Shown: positions 24,381-36,600 of the stretch, in pieces
Layout: every line of letters starts with the position of its first letter
Numbering within the stretch: the stretch's first letter is position 1
NCBI GenBank assembly: GCA_013146195.2
Contig: CM028381.1
Span: forward strand, 61,138,744-61,202,743
Length of the DNA stretch: 64,000 nucleotides
DNA from: Codonopsis lanceolata
Taxonomy: Eukaryota > Streptophyta > Magnoliopsida > Asterales > Campanulaceae
Direction of reading: 5' to 3'
The notes under the pieces: generated by a model
Seen by the model: the letters and a program-made list of their open reading frames with translations, nothing else
What the model was told of the DNA's origin: nothing
The model's database searches: none
Translations under genes and position numbers: made by a program

Positions 24381-24433
24381 TCAACGATGGAGTCTACGGG
24401 TAACCGCGCGGCTGAGTAGGCGAACATCGTTGA
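24381..24433. other. Hairpin next to the Tat LTR (copy B)
   Basis: Arms TCAACGATGGAGTCTAC (24381-24397) and GTAGGCGAACATCGTTGA (24416-24433) can pair. The outer nine bases are perfect and the inner part imperfect. It lies six bases from the LTR edge, in the same position as the hairpin at 61680-61734. Confidence 0.75.
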
Positions 24434-24825
24434 TTAGAATAGACTCTCCAATTTCGTTTCATTTCAAAATGAGGGAGAAATATGCTTTGGGGCTTTTAGG
24501 TTATAATGCGAAATTTTATCAAACCTCCATATCCTAGACATTTTTTAGTCGTGGGGTTATAGCGAGGGTTATCGCGGTTTTTAAGCGAGATATGCAAATT
24601 GAATGCTCGATGGTCGGACCTACTAATGTGCCCTCGTATCCCTTAATAAAAGGAATCGGACCAAAGCGTAGTTCGGCCTCAAGCAAACAAACAACAACCG
24701 GTGGGATGGATGGTGCGTTTCGCCATAGGCCGGTATTTTGGGACCTTTATATTCGGATGCGTTTTCCCAATGCGAGAGCTCGATGGAACATTTTTTTTTT
24801 TAACAGGCTTATATTTTTCAGCGCG
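24434..24825 (-). other. Conserved Tat 3' noncoding block
   Basis: No gene is seen. The reverse complement matches 61411-61679, including a CTACG...CGTAG inverted repeat around TCCCTTAATAAAAGGAAT near 24635-24660. It links the tandem array to the LTR-proximal hairpin. Confidence 0.65.
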
Positions 24826-26240
24826 TAGGGAAAGCTTTGGAGTTGAAATGAGCTGACATTGCATAGGAAAAGCTTTGAAGCTTTGAAAATGAACACACAA
24901 GCTTTTGAAAACGGCTTTCCCAAACATAGGGAAAGCTTTTGAAACTCACAAAATGAAAAATGGGCTTTCACACTGTATTCTCAGGTTCAAGAAAACTTTA
25001 GAAAAAAAGGCTTTCCCATAGGGAAAGCTTTTGGAACTTTGAAAACTTGGCTTTCCCCAAAGATAGGGAAAGCTCTTGAGCTGAAAATGGGCTTTCCCCA
25101 TAGGGAAAGCTTTATACCTAAACTTTGAAAATGGCGGTGGGCTTCCCGGCATAGGGAAAGCTTTGAGTGTTGAAGCTCTCCGAATGGGCTTTCCCAGTAA
25201 AAGCTTTTAATTTACCAAGCGATGAAATGGCGGTCGGGGATGGCAAGCTTTGGCCAGCGAAAGCTTTGAGTATACGTCGGCCGAAGCCTCGAATGCGGTC
25301 GGCCTCTTTAACCTTTCCGCAAGGGAGAATGTCGGCCTCGCTTTTTTGTTGAAAATCACGTTCACCGGCCTCCTTTCACCAAACCGGGTCTTCTCTTTGA
25401 GTGACACTTGAAAATTTCCTTGTCTTCGAATAAGAAAGCTTCATTGCTCTTTTCCATTTCCATTGTCTGAAAATGGGCTTTTCTTTGAGTGTTGAAAATG
25501 GGCTTTCCCCGGCATAGGAAAGCTTGTTGGTCCAATTTGAAAATGGGCATTTCCCTCGGCTCTTGAGTTGATTTGTCCTCAAATGGCTAAAGCTTTGAAT
25601 TTTGAAAATGGGCTTTCCCATAGGGAAAAGCTCTTGAGTATTTGAAAATGGGCTTTCCCAAAGCATAGGAAAGCTTTGATGCTATTGAAAATGGCTTTCC
25701 CCAAAGATAGGAAAGCAATTTGTTGTTGAAAACGGGCTTTCCCCAGCATAGGGAAAGCGATGCTATTGTTGAAAACAGGCTTTCCCCAGTATAGGGAAAG
25801 CAATGTTGTTGTTGAAAACGGGCTTTCCCCAACATAGGGAAAGCGATGTTGTTGTTGAAAATGGGCTTACCCCAGCATAGGGAAAGCGATGTTGTTGTTG
25901 AAAACGGGCTTTTCCCAGCATAGGGAAAGCGATGTGGCTTTTTAAAATGGGCTTTCCCAAGCATAGGGAAAGCGATTTTTGAAAATGGGCTTTCCCCGGC
26001 ATAAAGCTTGAAAATGGCTTTCCCGGCGTAGGAAAGCAATTTTTTGAAAATTGGCTTTCCCAAAGATAGGAAAGTGATGTTGTTGAAAAGCGGGCTTTGA
26101 AAGCGTGATTTTGAAAATGTGCTTATCCCAAAGATAGTGAAGCGATCTTGATTTTTTAAAAAAATGTGCTTATCCCAGCATAGGAGAAACGATGCAGATT
26201 TTTTAAAAATGTTCTTATCTCAGCATAGGAGAGGCGATGA
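24826..26240. repeat. Tandem array of GCTTTCCC / GGGAAAGC hairpins
   Basis: Over two dozen imperfect units occur, each with GCTTTCCC, a short spacer such as CAGCATA and GGGAAAGC. Every unit is thus an inverted repeat with an 8-bp stem and about 7-base loop. The most regular part (25750-25930) has a 43-bp period with GATGTTGTTGTTGAAAA spacers. Units decay toward 24830 and 26240. A few units of the same family lie in opposite orientation at 60120-60380. The ORFs with repeated FPMLGKAHFQ are products of the repeat, not genes. Confidence 0.9.
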
Positions 26241-29180
26241 TTATGAAGCGTTATGGCAGAATGGTGTCGATCATCAGCTTGTGTAGCTTTTGATGATGCT
26301 GCTGAGGGTCTTTAGGAGTTGGTCCTTGGCGAGATGCTGGTGGAACATTTATATATTTTTTTTCAAGGGCTGATGCAGCAGAAGACCCGATAAGATGCAG
26401 TAAAAGGATGCAAACAAAAGATGCAAACATGCGAATGAAATTTTCTTTTTCTTAAAAAAAAGGACTCTTGAATGTGCATGTGTGTCATTCGTTCTAAACA
26501 TGTTAAGACAAATGTAAGCAGGTGTGAAATATAATGTAAGAGCTTGAGATGTGGCTTCTAGTTGGATTTGAAGGTTATGAGTATAGAAGTTAATGGTGAT
26601 ATTTGAAATGGAGGTGAATGGAGTCGTCACTTTTCGGTCATTTACTAGTGCACATCAAGAAAGGAATTAAGACTAGTGAGTCCTATAATCGCCAGGGGCC
26701 ACTTTTTTGTTTTGTTTGTTTTGTTTGTTTTGTTTTTTTTAATTGTACTCTAACTTTTGCCTAGGCCGCCCCTTCGGGTTTCAATAAGCGAGCTTTTACC
26801 TCATAGCCGGTCTTTTATGCATGCGAAGATAAACCACTTGTTTTGAGGGATCATGCCTTTGTGGTTTCTTCTCGAAAGGATAAGTCGGAGAGGATGAGCC
26901 TTTATGCATCCAATGAGTTTGACAGAAAAAGGGGTGACTCGTTGAACCAAATGAGTGGGCAAGTTCCTTAAGAGAGAACTCGTTGGAATTGATGGTGATA
27001 TTTGAAGATGGAGGTGGAATGAAGTTTAGGGTTACCTTTCGGTTTTTGTCATTTGACTAGTGCATCAATTCAAGAAAGGAATTCATTCGGAAGATCAAGT
27101 GAATCCTACTAATCGATGTCTCGGAGGGGCCACTTTTTTTGTTTTGTTTGTTTTGTTTGTTTTGTTTTTTTTTTAATTGTACTCTAACTTTTGCCTAGGC
27201 CGCCCCTTCGGGTTTTCAACCTAGCGAGCCTTTACCTCATAGGGAGCCGGTCTTTTCAATGCATGCGAAGATAAGCTGCTTATTTTTTAGGGATCACGTC
27301 TTTGTATCTTCTTCGTTTCTTCAAGCGGAGATGGAAATGACAGTTGTTTCTGGAGATGATGAGCTTTTATGTATCCAATGAGTTTGCGAAAGAAGCCTTA
27401 GGGTGACTCGATGAACCAAATTTTATAAAATGGAATGGGCAAGTTTAAAATGGTGATATTTGAGATGGAGAAGATTAACTAGGGACAGCCCCAGAAAGAT
27501 TCGATTTGGAGAGACTTTTTGTGGGAGAGAGAAATCCAAATTTTATAAAATGGAATGGGAGTATGCTGAGAGACTTTTTGTGGGAGAGAGAAATGAGTAT
27601 GCTCAAAGACCCTACTTAACATTTATCTTTTGATAGTTTTATATGTCTTTAGTAAGAAGTTCTGTCCTTGACCCAGATCACGTTATAACCGATTGAAACA
27701 GAGCTATAGGTGGCAACTAGGTTAGGGTATAGCGTTTAAGTATTTGGGATGGATTAGCTTTAGGGTTGAGGATTTGATTGGCCTCTTGCTTAAAGGCATT
27801 TTGGGCTGTGGATTCGGTTATTTTTGGAAAAGCGATCGCAAAGCGATCATTGGCTGGCCTTTTAAGCTGTGGGTTTGAATGAGAATTTGGTTTTTGCACC
27901 TGGTTGTAGGTATGGTTGGGAGATCGGCTTTTGGCCTTGGTTATGGGTTATGGGGTTGTCCAAGAAAGATTGATATATTTTGTTTTGTTGCGAGAGAAAG
28001 ATTTTGAGGGAATTTCTCAGGAGAAGCTTCTATTTTTTTTTCTTCTTTATTTTTTAATGCATAGGCCTTTTTTTTTTTTTTTTTTTTTTTGCACTTTTTT
28101 TCTTTTTTCCTTCTTTTTTTTTTTTGTTGACCTTTCGGAGCAATTTGGGAGAGTGCTTGAAGAGATATCCGTCTTCTCTCCCTTGGGATAAAAAGGTGGT
28201 CACTCTTGATGGATGTATATATAAGGGTGAAGCAGCCCCAGTTTTGGGAAGCTGGATCTTAGAGATGGTTAGACTTTGGTATATGTTTTTTGTTAGGTAT
28301 TTGGAAAGGGTTTGGTGTATGGTCAGGGTTGGAAGCCCCTAGTGTGTCATTTAATAGCTCGGTCACAATGTGTCGAAGATAACCTTTTACCAAGACAGAA
28401 GGTTGCTTTATCGAACTTATATTTTTAATGGTTTGTGGGTCCATATTGCGAAATAACTCATTATCAACCCGTGTAGTTTTATCATGTTTTTACATGAGTT
28501 GACTCGTCATTTTTTTTTATAACAGATATTTCAGCGCTAGATGGTGCTCAAAGATCAAGAAGAAGACTCGACAAGCTAATATAGGAAAAGCAAGAATTTT
28601 ACCAGACTCGAATATAGATAAAAATACCTTTGGAAAGCTCGATTTGAGGACTTGGTTGGACTTTTGAAATAACGAAGACCAAATAGATTCGTGAGCATAC
28701 TCTTGCAAGGATGGGTTGTAGGCATCAATATGGGCAAAAGAGATACCCCTGGGGTTTGAAAGCTCCTAGTCCTGAATTGTTGCGTATGATCCTTGAGTTG
28801 CCTAGCTTTTCTGGATTTTCTGGCTTTCCAGACTTTTCTGCTTTCTTGGCTTCTTGGCTTTCCCAACTTTCCTTTCTTCCCTGGCTCCCTATCGGTCTTT
28901 TTTTTTAATTTCTTTTTTTTTCTTTTTTTTCATTCTTTTTTTTTTGAAGTGGTAGACCCTGGCATCTCGAAGTAGGACTTACTGAATTTTTTTTCTTTGA
29001 AATCGAGAATGAACGATGCACTTATCAACTAGTGATGCATTTATGAGAGGTTAAGAGAGAAAATGAATTTGGAGATGACAATTGAGAATAATGGTGAGGG
29101 GATTTCCTGTCTTTTCATGTTTTGGGAAACAAAAGAAAACACATAGAAAATACCTCCCTTTTTTTAAGAGTAAACTAAAG
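26241..29180 (-). other. Tat-B 3' noncoding region with a 431-bp tandem duplication
   Basis: No gene could be supported. Copy one (about 26586-27000) and copy two (about 27000-27430) share GGTGATATTTGAA, a TTTTGTTTGTTTTGTTTG tract, GTACTCTAACTTTTGCCTAGGCCGCCCC and GCATGCGAAGATAA. The TTTTGTTTG tracts are 431 bp apart. The stretch 27700-28000 matches the reverse complement of 58850-59150. A 53-bp repeat (GAGACTTTTTGTGGGAGAGAG) occurs at 27510 and 27563. From 28050 to 28130 and 28900 to 28940 there are long T-tracts. Confidence 0.6.
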
Positions 29181-30480
29181 CATTGACCGAACCTAAAAGC
29201 TGCCTACGTTTTTCATTTCGAGGCTCAGGTCATCGTAGTTCAACTCTGACAGAGAAAATTTTCATTCTGCTAATCTTCTTTTTTTATTGAATTTGAAAGA
29301 ATAGAGTTTTTTTCTTGCTCGGAGAGAACAAAATCATTTTTACATATATATATTTTTTATGATCATTTTTATTTTTGTGAAAAGAAACGATTATATATTT
29401 TTTTACAAAAAAGAAAAGAGAATTAAGTATTACACATGATTTTTTATTAGAAAACTCTTCTTTTTTTTTTTTTTTGCGATCCTTGTAATGAGATGTGATG
29501 ATTACGTACCTCTGGACAATCCTCTCAGGAGAGTAAATGATAATAATCATTTTTTTTTATTTTTCAGCCCCTACAAAATTGTTAGTGGTACTAAAGAAAA
29601 ACAAAAAAAGATCCTAATATGTATAAACACAACACAAGATGTAAAGGAAAGAAAACTTTATTTGTTTTTGATGATTTTTTTTTTGAAAGGTGGAGTAATA
29701 GGAAAAATTGGTGCACCAAATGGTAAAAATGGGCAATCCAAGAGATAAAATTGATCCAACATCGAACAAAATTGTTCAAAATTATAAACAGGCCACGTAG
29801 GAAGAGGCATGAGCGCTGCCCATAGTCAATGTGGGCGCTGCGCCCACAAGAAATCGTCATAGTCCCTTTTGGGCATTTGTCACTTTAACATTTCACATTT
29901 TCCCCTTTTCCCCTTTTGTCATTTAGGCCACTCTGAATTTTCTTTAAACGTTTTGATCCACTTAACGTACTAAAATTGTTTTTTTTTTAGAAAAAAAAAA
30001 CGAATAAATTTTTGTTTGCTTTTCTTTTTTTGAGAAAACGAGTTTTTTTTTACTTTTTTTTTTGAAAAGAGATGATTTTTTTTTTAATATTAGAAAACGA
30101 ATTTCTTTCTCTCTTTTTTCTGAAAACTCATTCTTTTGATTTTTCTTTATTCGGAAAACAATTTTTTTTTCTTTTTTAGAAAAACAATTTTTTTTCTTTT
30201 TTAGAAAAACAAATTTTTTTTATTGAACTTATATACACACACAATAAGCCAAATAAAATATTAAAAAAAAAAAGAAAAAAAAAACAAGCATATTGATATT
30301 AAAGGAAAGAAGATTTTTTTTAATTAAAAAAACAAATATATATGGATGTACAAATAATATGACAGAATAAAAGAATATGTACATTTATTTATTTATTTAT
30401 TTTTGCGCGACATAAATAAAGCAAATAGATATATAGAGCAAAATAAAGCAATAATAAAATAAAGTCCCAGCCCTTAGGCA
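29181..30480. other. Low-complexity tract with possible diverged LTR piece
   Basis: At 29195-29245 there is a CTGCCTACG...CGTAGTTC block like the Tat 3' block near 24650. Near 29800-29940 GGGCGCTGCGCCCAC and TAGTCCCTTTTGGGCATTTGTCAC resemble a diverged reversed Tat U3. From 29960 to 30340 the sequence is T-rich with repeated GAAAAC-plus-T-tract units. No coding region is seen. Confidence 0.4.
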
Positions 30481-31188
30481 CCGTAAAATGGGCGGAGCAA
30501 CTACTTGCGTTTTTGCTGTTGTTTGCATACTGCTGGTGGAAATTGAGCAGAGAAACTGCTTGCTTCTGGCGGATTTGGCCTCTGGATTCGGGTAGAGCAA
30601 CTGCTCTTTTTGGGATTTTTGGACCGGGGAAATAGGGTGGAATCCTAGCTGGGAGGCTAAGGTTCACTTTCACCGGTTGGTTTTGTGTTTGGGGGAGATT
30701 TGACGGAGCTTCGAGGCTTTTTGGAGGAGGGGAACTCTCGGCGATCGCTCTCTGCGTAAAGTGAACGCGGTGTGTGAACTGTGTGAAATTTCTCTGTGTT
30801 CATTTCTGAAGCCGGGCACCTCTAAAAATAGGCTGGAGGAGGGACTCCTTCGTCATTAAGTTTTCTTCTTCTGTGTTTCATCGGCTTGTATCGCGCGCTT
30901 GAGAGATTGTATCGGAGGCAAAAACTATAGTGCATTGAGCACTATTGGGCGCCACCCCCATAGGAAGTGGGCGCCGCACCAGAAAGGCTTGTGGGTGGCG
31001 CCAGAAGCTTTTTTTCTTTAAACTTTTTTGCACTTTGGCTCTTGCAATTTACTGTTCATGCATCATTTCATTTCTTTTACACTTTTTGCATTCTAAACCC
31101 TGTAACTTGGCATTCGTTAGTCCTTTTAACAGTTCTTGATATTTTATACCATGTTACATACCAGGGGTACGAAATTGGGGTGTCTACA
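30481..31188 (-). repeat. Truncated reversed Tat LTR (copy D)
   Basis: The plus strand ends GGTACGAAATTGGGGTGTCTACA at 31188, the exact reverse complement of the Tat-A LTR head with its GTACC extension. Upstream it matches 10071 to about 10800 in reverse, including the CACCGGTTGGTTTTGTGTTTG block near 30680 and GGCGCC motifs near 30950-31005. The left limit is approximate. Confidence 0.75.
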
Positions 31189-33699
31189 TCAAGCTTACCA
31201 AAGGCTCCTTCAAAAGCAAATTAGGACTCTTAACAACAAGACCTCTTCAACTACTTGACATGGATCTCTGCGAGCCAATAACCACTCTCAGCTATGGTGG
31301 TCACATGATATACAATCGATGACTATACAAGATACACTTGGACATATATAATGTCGATAAAAGATCATACTTTTGACATCCTAACTGCCTTGTTTAGAAG
31401 ATTGCAGACTCAAAAGCTCGACGACATCCGTGACATACACTCAGACAATGGAATAGAGTTCACCAACAATGGAGTTGCAAAATATTGTAACGACCATGGT
31501 ATAGGTCACAATTTCTCTGCTGTTAAAACTTCACAGCAAAATAGTGTAGCTAAAAAGAAAAACAGAACGTTGATCAAAGCTGCCAAGACAATGCTAGGTA
31601 AAGCTAAGTTACCCAAACACTTCTAGGCAGAAGCCGTAAACACAACATGTTTCTCTCAGGTCCTTGATCAACAAATTTCACGGTAAAACACTAGATGAAC
31701 TTTGGAGAGGTAAGGCCCCAAACATAGGATTTTTAAAAATCTTCGGCCGTAAATGTTTTGTAGTCTACAATGGTAGTGACTATCGAAATAAATTTGATAC
31801 AAAAGCAGATGAAGATGTTTTTGTGGGCTATGCTCTACACTCCAAAGCTCATAGGGTTTTCAATAAAATATCTTTAAAAATTGTTGAATCTATGAACGTT
31901 TCATTTGATGAATTTGATTTATTAGAGCTATGTGTGGCTCCAAATGTTGCTGATGATTTTGTTAATGTTGAGACAGATACTCTTCAGGCCTCAACTTCAA
32001 ATAATCCATATACCCCACCAGCAACTCACTCAAACATTCCTGATCCTCATCATTCAAATGAACAATCAGCAGACCATAATCGTCCTGATGAAAACTTCAT
32101 CTCAGATCCCAACTCTTCTGAACCTTTAAACCCTATCCTTCAACTCACATATGAACCCATTTTTTAGCAGCATTCTCACTCTGAGACTGCTAACTTCCCT
32201 CCTAGTTCTCCCCCTGAAACTCATCATGAAGAACCAGTAGTGAATCAATTCTTTGCTATAACAAGGGAATGTAGAGATCATCTTATCTCTCAGATCATCG
32301 GAGATATACATACTGCTATTCGGACCAGAAGCTCAACCAGAAATGAATGCATGTTCTGCGCTGCATTTGTTTCAACAAACGAACCTAAGGAGATTGATGA
32401 AGCTCTAGAAGACCCTGGTTGGGTAGAACCTATGCAAGAAGAACTATATTAGTTCGAAAGGTGTCAAGTTTGGAAGCTAGTTCCAAGACTTGCTGACGAT
32501 ACTGTGATTGTCATAAAATGGGTTTTCAGAAACAAAAAGGATGAAGATGGGAAGATTATAAGAAACGAAGCTATAATGGTTGCACAAGGATATCGTCAAG
32601 AAGAAGGCATTGACTACTATGAAACCTTTGCTCCCGTAGCCAGATTATAATCTATCTGACTCGTCCTAGCCTATGCCTCATACAAAGATTTCAAGTTGTG
32701 CCAGATGGACGTCAAGAGTGCTTTTCTCAATGGTGATCTTCAAGAAACAGTATATGTTGAGACTTGTTAATTTTTTGGAAATAGACTTATTTCATGGGCA
32801 AGAAAGAAACAAACATCAGTATCGAACTCCACTACTGAAACAGAGTACATCGCTGCTGGTAGCTACTGTTGTCAATTACTAGATCAAACAACAACTGGTG
32901 GATTACAACATTCAGGTTGTTGACTGTCCAATCATATGTGACAACACCTCAGTGATCTCTATTACCTACAACCCTATGATGCACTCTAAGATAAAACTTA
33001 TCGATGTTCGATATCATTTTCTAAGGGATAATGCAGAAAAGAGACACGTGTATACAAGCTCAAGAAAGCTATCTATGGTCTTAAGCAATCCCATCGAGCT
33101 TGGTATGAGACATCATCTATGTTCTTAATAGAACAAGGATTTATGCGAGGACAGATTGACACCACTCTGTTCATTCTCAAACATAAAGGTCACTACGTCG
33201 ACGATATCATCTTTGGCTCTACAAATGAGAATCTGTACAAAAGATTTAAGACTCTAATGACTGGAAGTTTCAAATGAGCATGATGGTAGAGCTCACCTAC
33301 TTTACAGGACTTCAAATTCAATAGTCAAAAGAAGGAATTTTCATCAGTCAAGCCAAATATGCCAAGGAACTCGTCAAGAAATTTGGAATGGAAACTGCTC
33401 ATGGTTTTGATACTCCCATGTCAACGAGCTGTCATTTGAACAAAGATGAATAAGGAAAAAAGGTTGACATCACTCATTATCGTGGGATCATTGTTTCTCT
33501 ACTTTATCTCCCCGCCAGCCGACCTGATATTGTATTTGATGTCGGTGTATGCGCAAGATTTCAAGCAGACCCTCGTGAATCCCATTTACTAGCATCCAAG
33601 AGAAACATGAGATATATTTCAGATACCACTCATCTGGGTATGTGGTATCTAAGAGAATCTTCATTTAACCTAGTTGGTTACTCAGATGCCGATTATGCT
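31189..33699 (+). pseudogene. Copia-3 pol part 1: integrase, RT, start of RNase H (broken)
   Basis: The integrase core starts at TTRPLQLLDMDL near 31240 (first Asp) and has HSDNGIEF near 31438 (second Asp). The third catalytic residue, Glu 36 positions later, reads Lys (SVAKKKNRTL). The C-terminal part has WRGKAPNIGFLKIFGRKC near 31700. A TAG at 31624-31626 replaces the usual Trp after PKHF. Stops also lie at 32165-32167 and 32450-32452. RT has WVFRNKKDEDGK near 32520, ETFAPVARL near 32620, QMDVKSAFLNGDLQE near 32702-32745 and YVDDIIFGSTNE near 33194. A 287-bp RNase H piece is misplaced at 32758-33044. RNase H proper begins with VGYSDADYA near 33675 and is cut at 33699 by the solo LTR. Confidence 0.9.
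32758..33044 (+). repeat. Misplaced RNase H segment inside the RT
   Basis: These 287 bp are nearly identical, without indels, to 36922-37208, the true RNase H region (KKQTSVSNSTTETEYIA). They replace a short RT stretch between QETVYVE and VYKLKKAIYGLKQ. Shared TGA at the left edge and GAGA at the right edge look like microhomology joints. Confidence 0.9.
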
Positions 33700-36600
33700 T
33701 GTGACGACCCGACCCGGATCCCAAGACGAGATCCCAAGGTCGTGCCGTCGGGAAACAAGTAACAACAAGCAAATAACAAATAATGGGTAAGGCCATAATG
33801 GCAATACGCCAACAACTTAAAACACATGCGGAAGCGAAACATAATATCACAGTGGCGCCCGAGCTAACAAGCTCAAACTAAACACAACCAAAGAGATAGT
33901 TAATCTCTCGGTCCAAAAATTCGACGCACGTGTCGCAACATATAGCACGTAAAGCAAAACTCATTGTCATGCAATATAAATATATAGTAGCAAATAAACC
34001 AAGTCATCGGCGACGTTACAGCCGGAACCCAACATTACACTAAGTCTAAGACTCTAGTCTAACATACTCAACGGCTAAAAACATGTCAGAGAACAAACAT
34101 GATAAATTAACCATCAAGATAGCATAATTAAAACATAATCACCAACATTCACCAAGAGCGACTAACACAAGTCCGCTACCAAAAGAATAAGAGTTAAACA
34201 ACATAAGTATAAACATCACAACCACAAATAGGTTTACTACCCAACATGAAGTTTACATAACTTCACTTTTCCCAACGTCCTTGCCAAAAGAAAATGTAAC
34301 TATACAACTAGGTAGCAACCTTGCCAAAAAGGAAACTTCACCAACGATCTCGGCAATCACTTCGATCCGCTAGCACGACTCGGATCTAGGGAAAACAATC
34401 AACAAATAGGAGTAAGTCATAATGACTTAGTAAGTTACTAAACATAACTTCCTATCATGGCATCATGCTCAATAATAATATATCATGCTATCATCATAGA
34501 ATAACATTATATTAAAAATCATGTCATGGTATTCATGCTCAACAATAATAAAACATGCTACCATTATAGTATAACATTTCATTAAAATCCATGTCAAGGC
34601 ATTTATGCTCAACTATAAAAGATTCATGTTATTAATAAAGTATAACAATTACCAAACCATCTCAACCATTATATCATATCATATTCACCAAGCACATTAT
34701 TCATACATAAGTACTTGTGAGTCAATTCATATAAAAGGGATATGATACCATTACCATTTCCTTCCGCCGTGTCGCTCCTGCAAAAACACGTGCAAACCTT
34801 TATGTGTCCTCGATATCCCTTTCGTGGATATCGACGTCCCCGAGACAATCCCCGCTCGAGTTCCATAGTTATCAAAGTCATGTGTATTACTACAACTAAG
34901 ATGAATTACTTCCCCACCGTGGCCATCGATGGAGGGGTGTGTGCAACCCGACACGGCGATCCATCGCGATCACGAATCCCACAATTCGTGAAGACGATGC
35001 ATCGTCCCGCCAAAGACTCAACAAACCGACTCCAGCTGGTCTCAAAACCCAAGCACAAGTCATATGCTCAAAAACAAGTAGGCACATATTCTACCATAAA
35101 ACTAGTCATGCATTTCATTCACAACTAGCATAAATTCACATTAGAGAATGATATTAGCTCTCATAATCAAGTGTCCTTCATACACTTCTAAAATTCTTGG
35201 AGGCTTAACCTCCATCAATTCTACCCCAAATTCCGTAGGTCTTAAGATTATAGTTTCTAAAATTCATATTAACCCATAGGTTGACTCCGTTGAGTCCAAT
35301 GTACACTTTCCAAAAATTAGGGCATAGAAGCATGGGCTACAATACCCTCCTATGTTCATACTAATATCAATGACCATATTCCCAAGTTCATATTAAACCC
35401 ACATAAACCCAATAAAACAATTAATTAGGCAACATAAAGCAAACATCATATTTTAGGCATAAACCCATTTAGGTCACTTCACCAATCATGTTTTCCAAAA
35501 CTTGAATAAATCACATGGAATGGATTAATATACTATACTACACATGTATATCATACTAACCAAGGTTTCAAGCAAGTCCAACCAACCAAAATCAACATTT
35601 AGGCATATACCCATTCAAGTCACCTCACCAATCATGCTCACAATACTTGAATAAATTACATAGAATGGATGAATATGCTACTCTACACATGAATATCATG
35701 CTAATCAAGGTCTTAAGTAAGTTCATCCAAGCAAAATCATCATTTAGACATTTAGGGTTCATAGCATCTCTAAAAAGCCCTAAAATGCACCCATTGACCT
35801 CACATAGCACAAAGATTGTTTTCCCTAGGGTCAATGGGGCAAAAAGAAAGAGGAAGAGATGTAGCAACTTACCTCAAATCAACCCCTTCAAGCTACAAAT
35901 TCAGAATTCCAATCGGTGGGAATTGTTCTCCTCAACCTCCTCTTCAAATCTATGGTATGGATTGTGAAATGGAGATCTCTAGCTATGGCCTCCAAGGATG
36001 GGCTCTCAAGAACCCTAGAAAACTCCCTCTCAAGCTCTCCAAGAAGCTCCCCACGTTTTTTAGAAGTGATAGGTAGAAAATGAGGGTTAAATGAAGTGTT
36101 AGGGCTTCAAATAGGTTAGAAAGTAAAGTGGGTTATGTGTTTACTAATGTGGTTGTTTCCCTCTAATTAACCACAATAATCCACCTCTAAAACTCCATTA
36201 GATGGTTAGGATATAACCTAAGGTAGTTAGGAGAGTTTAGGAGTGGGCTAGGTTGGGTTTGGGTAGGGATAGGTTGGACAACTTACCAAAATTCCCAAGA
36301 AATCCCGTAACAGGGACTGCAGCATATGATGCAGTCGCATCATGCCATGGCATGCGAGCGCATGGTCCCAAAATTCTGGTCTTCAAATTTTCTTGGTTCC
36401 TTGTTTGGCCTAGGTCTCTCCCCCATGCAACCTCAAGTCCTCCCAAGCCAAAATGGTCTAGAATTCAATCTTAAAGGTCTCCAAAACATAACCAAATCAT
36501 TAAGGGTTCAAACCTCAATCAAACATGGTCTAGAACTCAAGAAGAATACTCCCGAACGACAACCGAAAAGGCCAAACGAAGAAGGTTAACAACTAGAAGC

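Larger units (their letters stand above)
23250..31188 (-). mobile_element. Tat-B: reversed Tat/Ogre-like 3' end plus truncated LTR, rearranged
   Basis: From left to right on the plus strand lie a truncated reversed LTR, a hairpin, a structured conserved block, a hairpin tandem array, 3' noncoding sequence and, at the right end, a second reversed LTR fragment. The right LTR ends GGGGTGTCTACA at 31188, the reverse complement of the Tat LTR head, and joins Copia-3 integrase sequence directly. No gag or pol is seen between. The region corresponds in reverse to 58762-61740. Confidence 0.7.

Noticed and set aside
25587..26063. ORFs with repeated FPMLGKAHFQ-like peptides (repeat protein?)
   Set aside because: They arise from the 43-bp tandem array; several frames are open at once and there is no independent support.
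28711..28975. Phe/Leu-rich hydrophobic ORFs (membrane protein?)
   Set aside because: They come from pyrimidine-rich low-complexity sequence in Tat noncoding DNA.
34742..35128. 128-codon ORF in the reversed solo LTR
   Set aside because: It falls in a conserved LTR block, other copies have shifts, and there is no domain.
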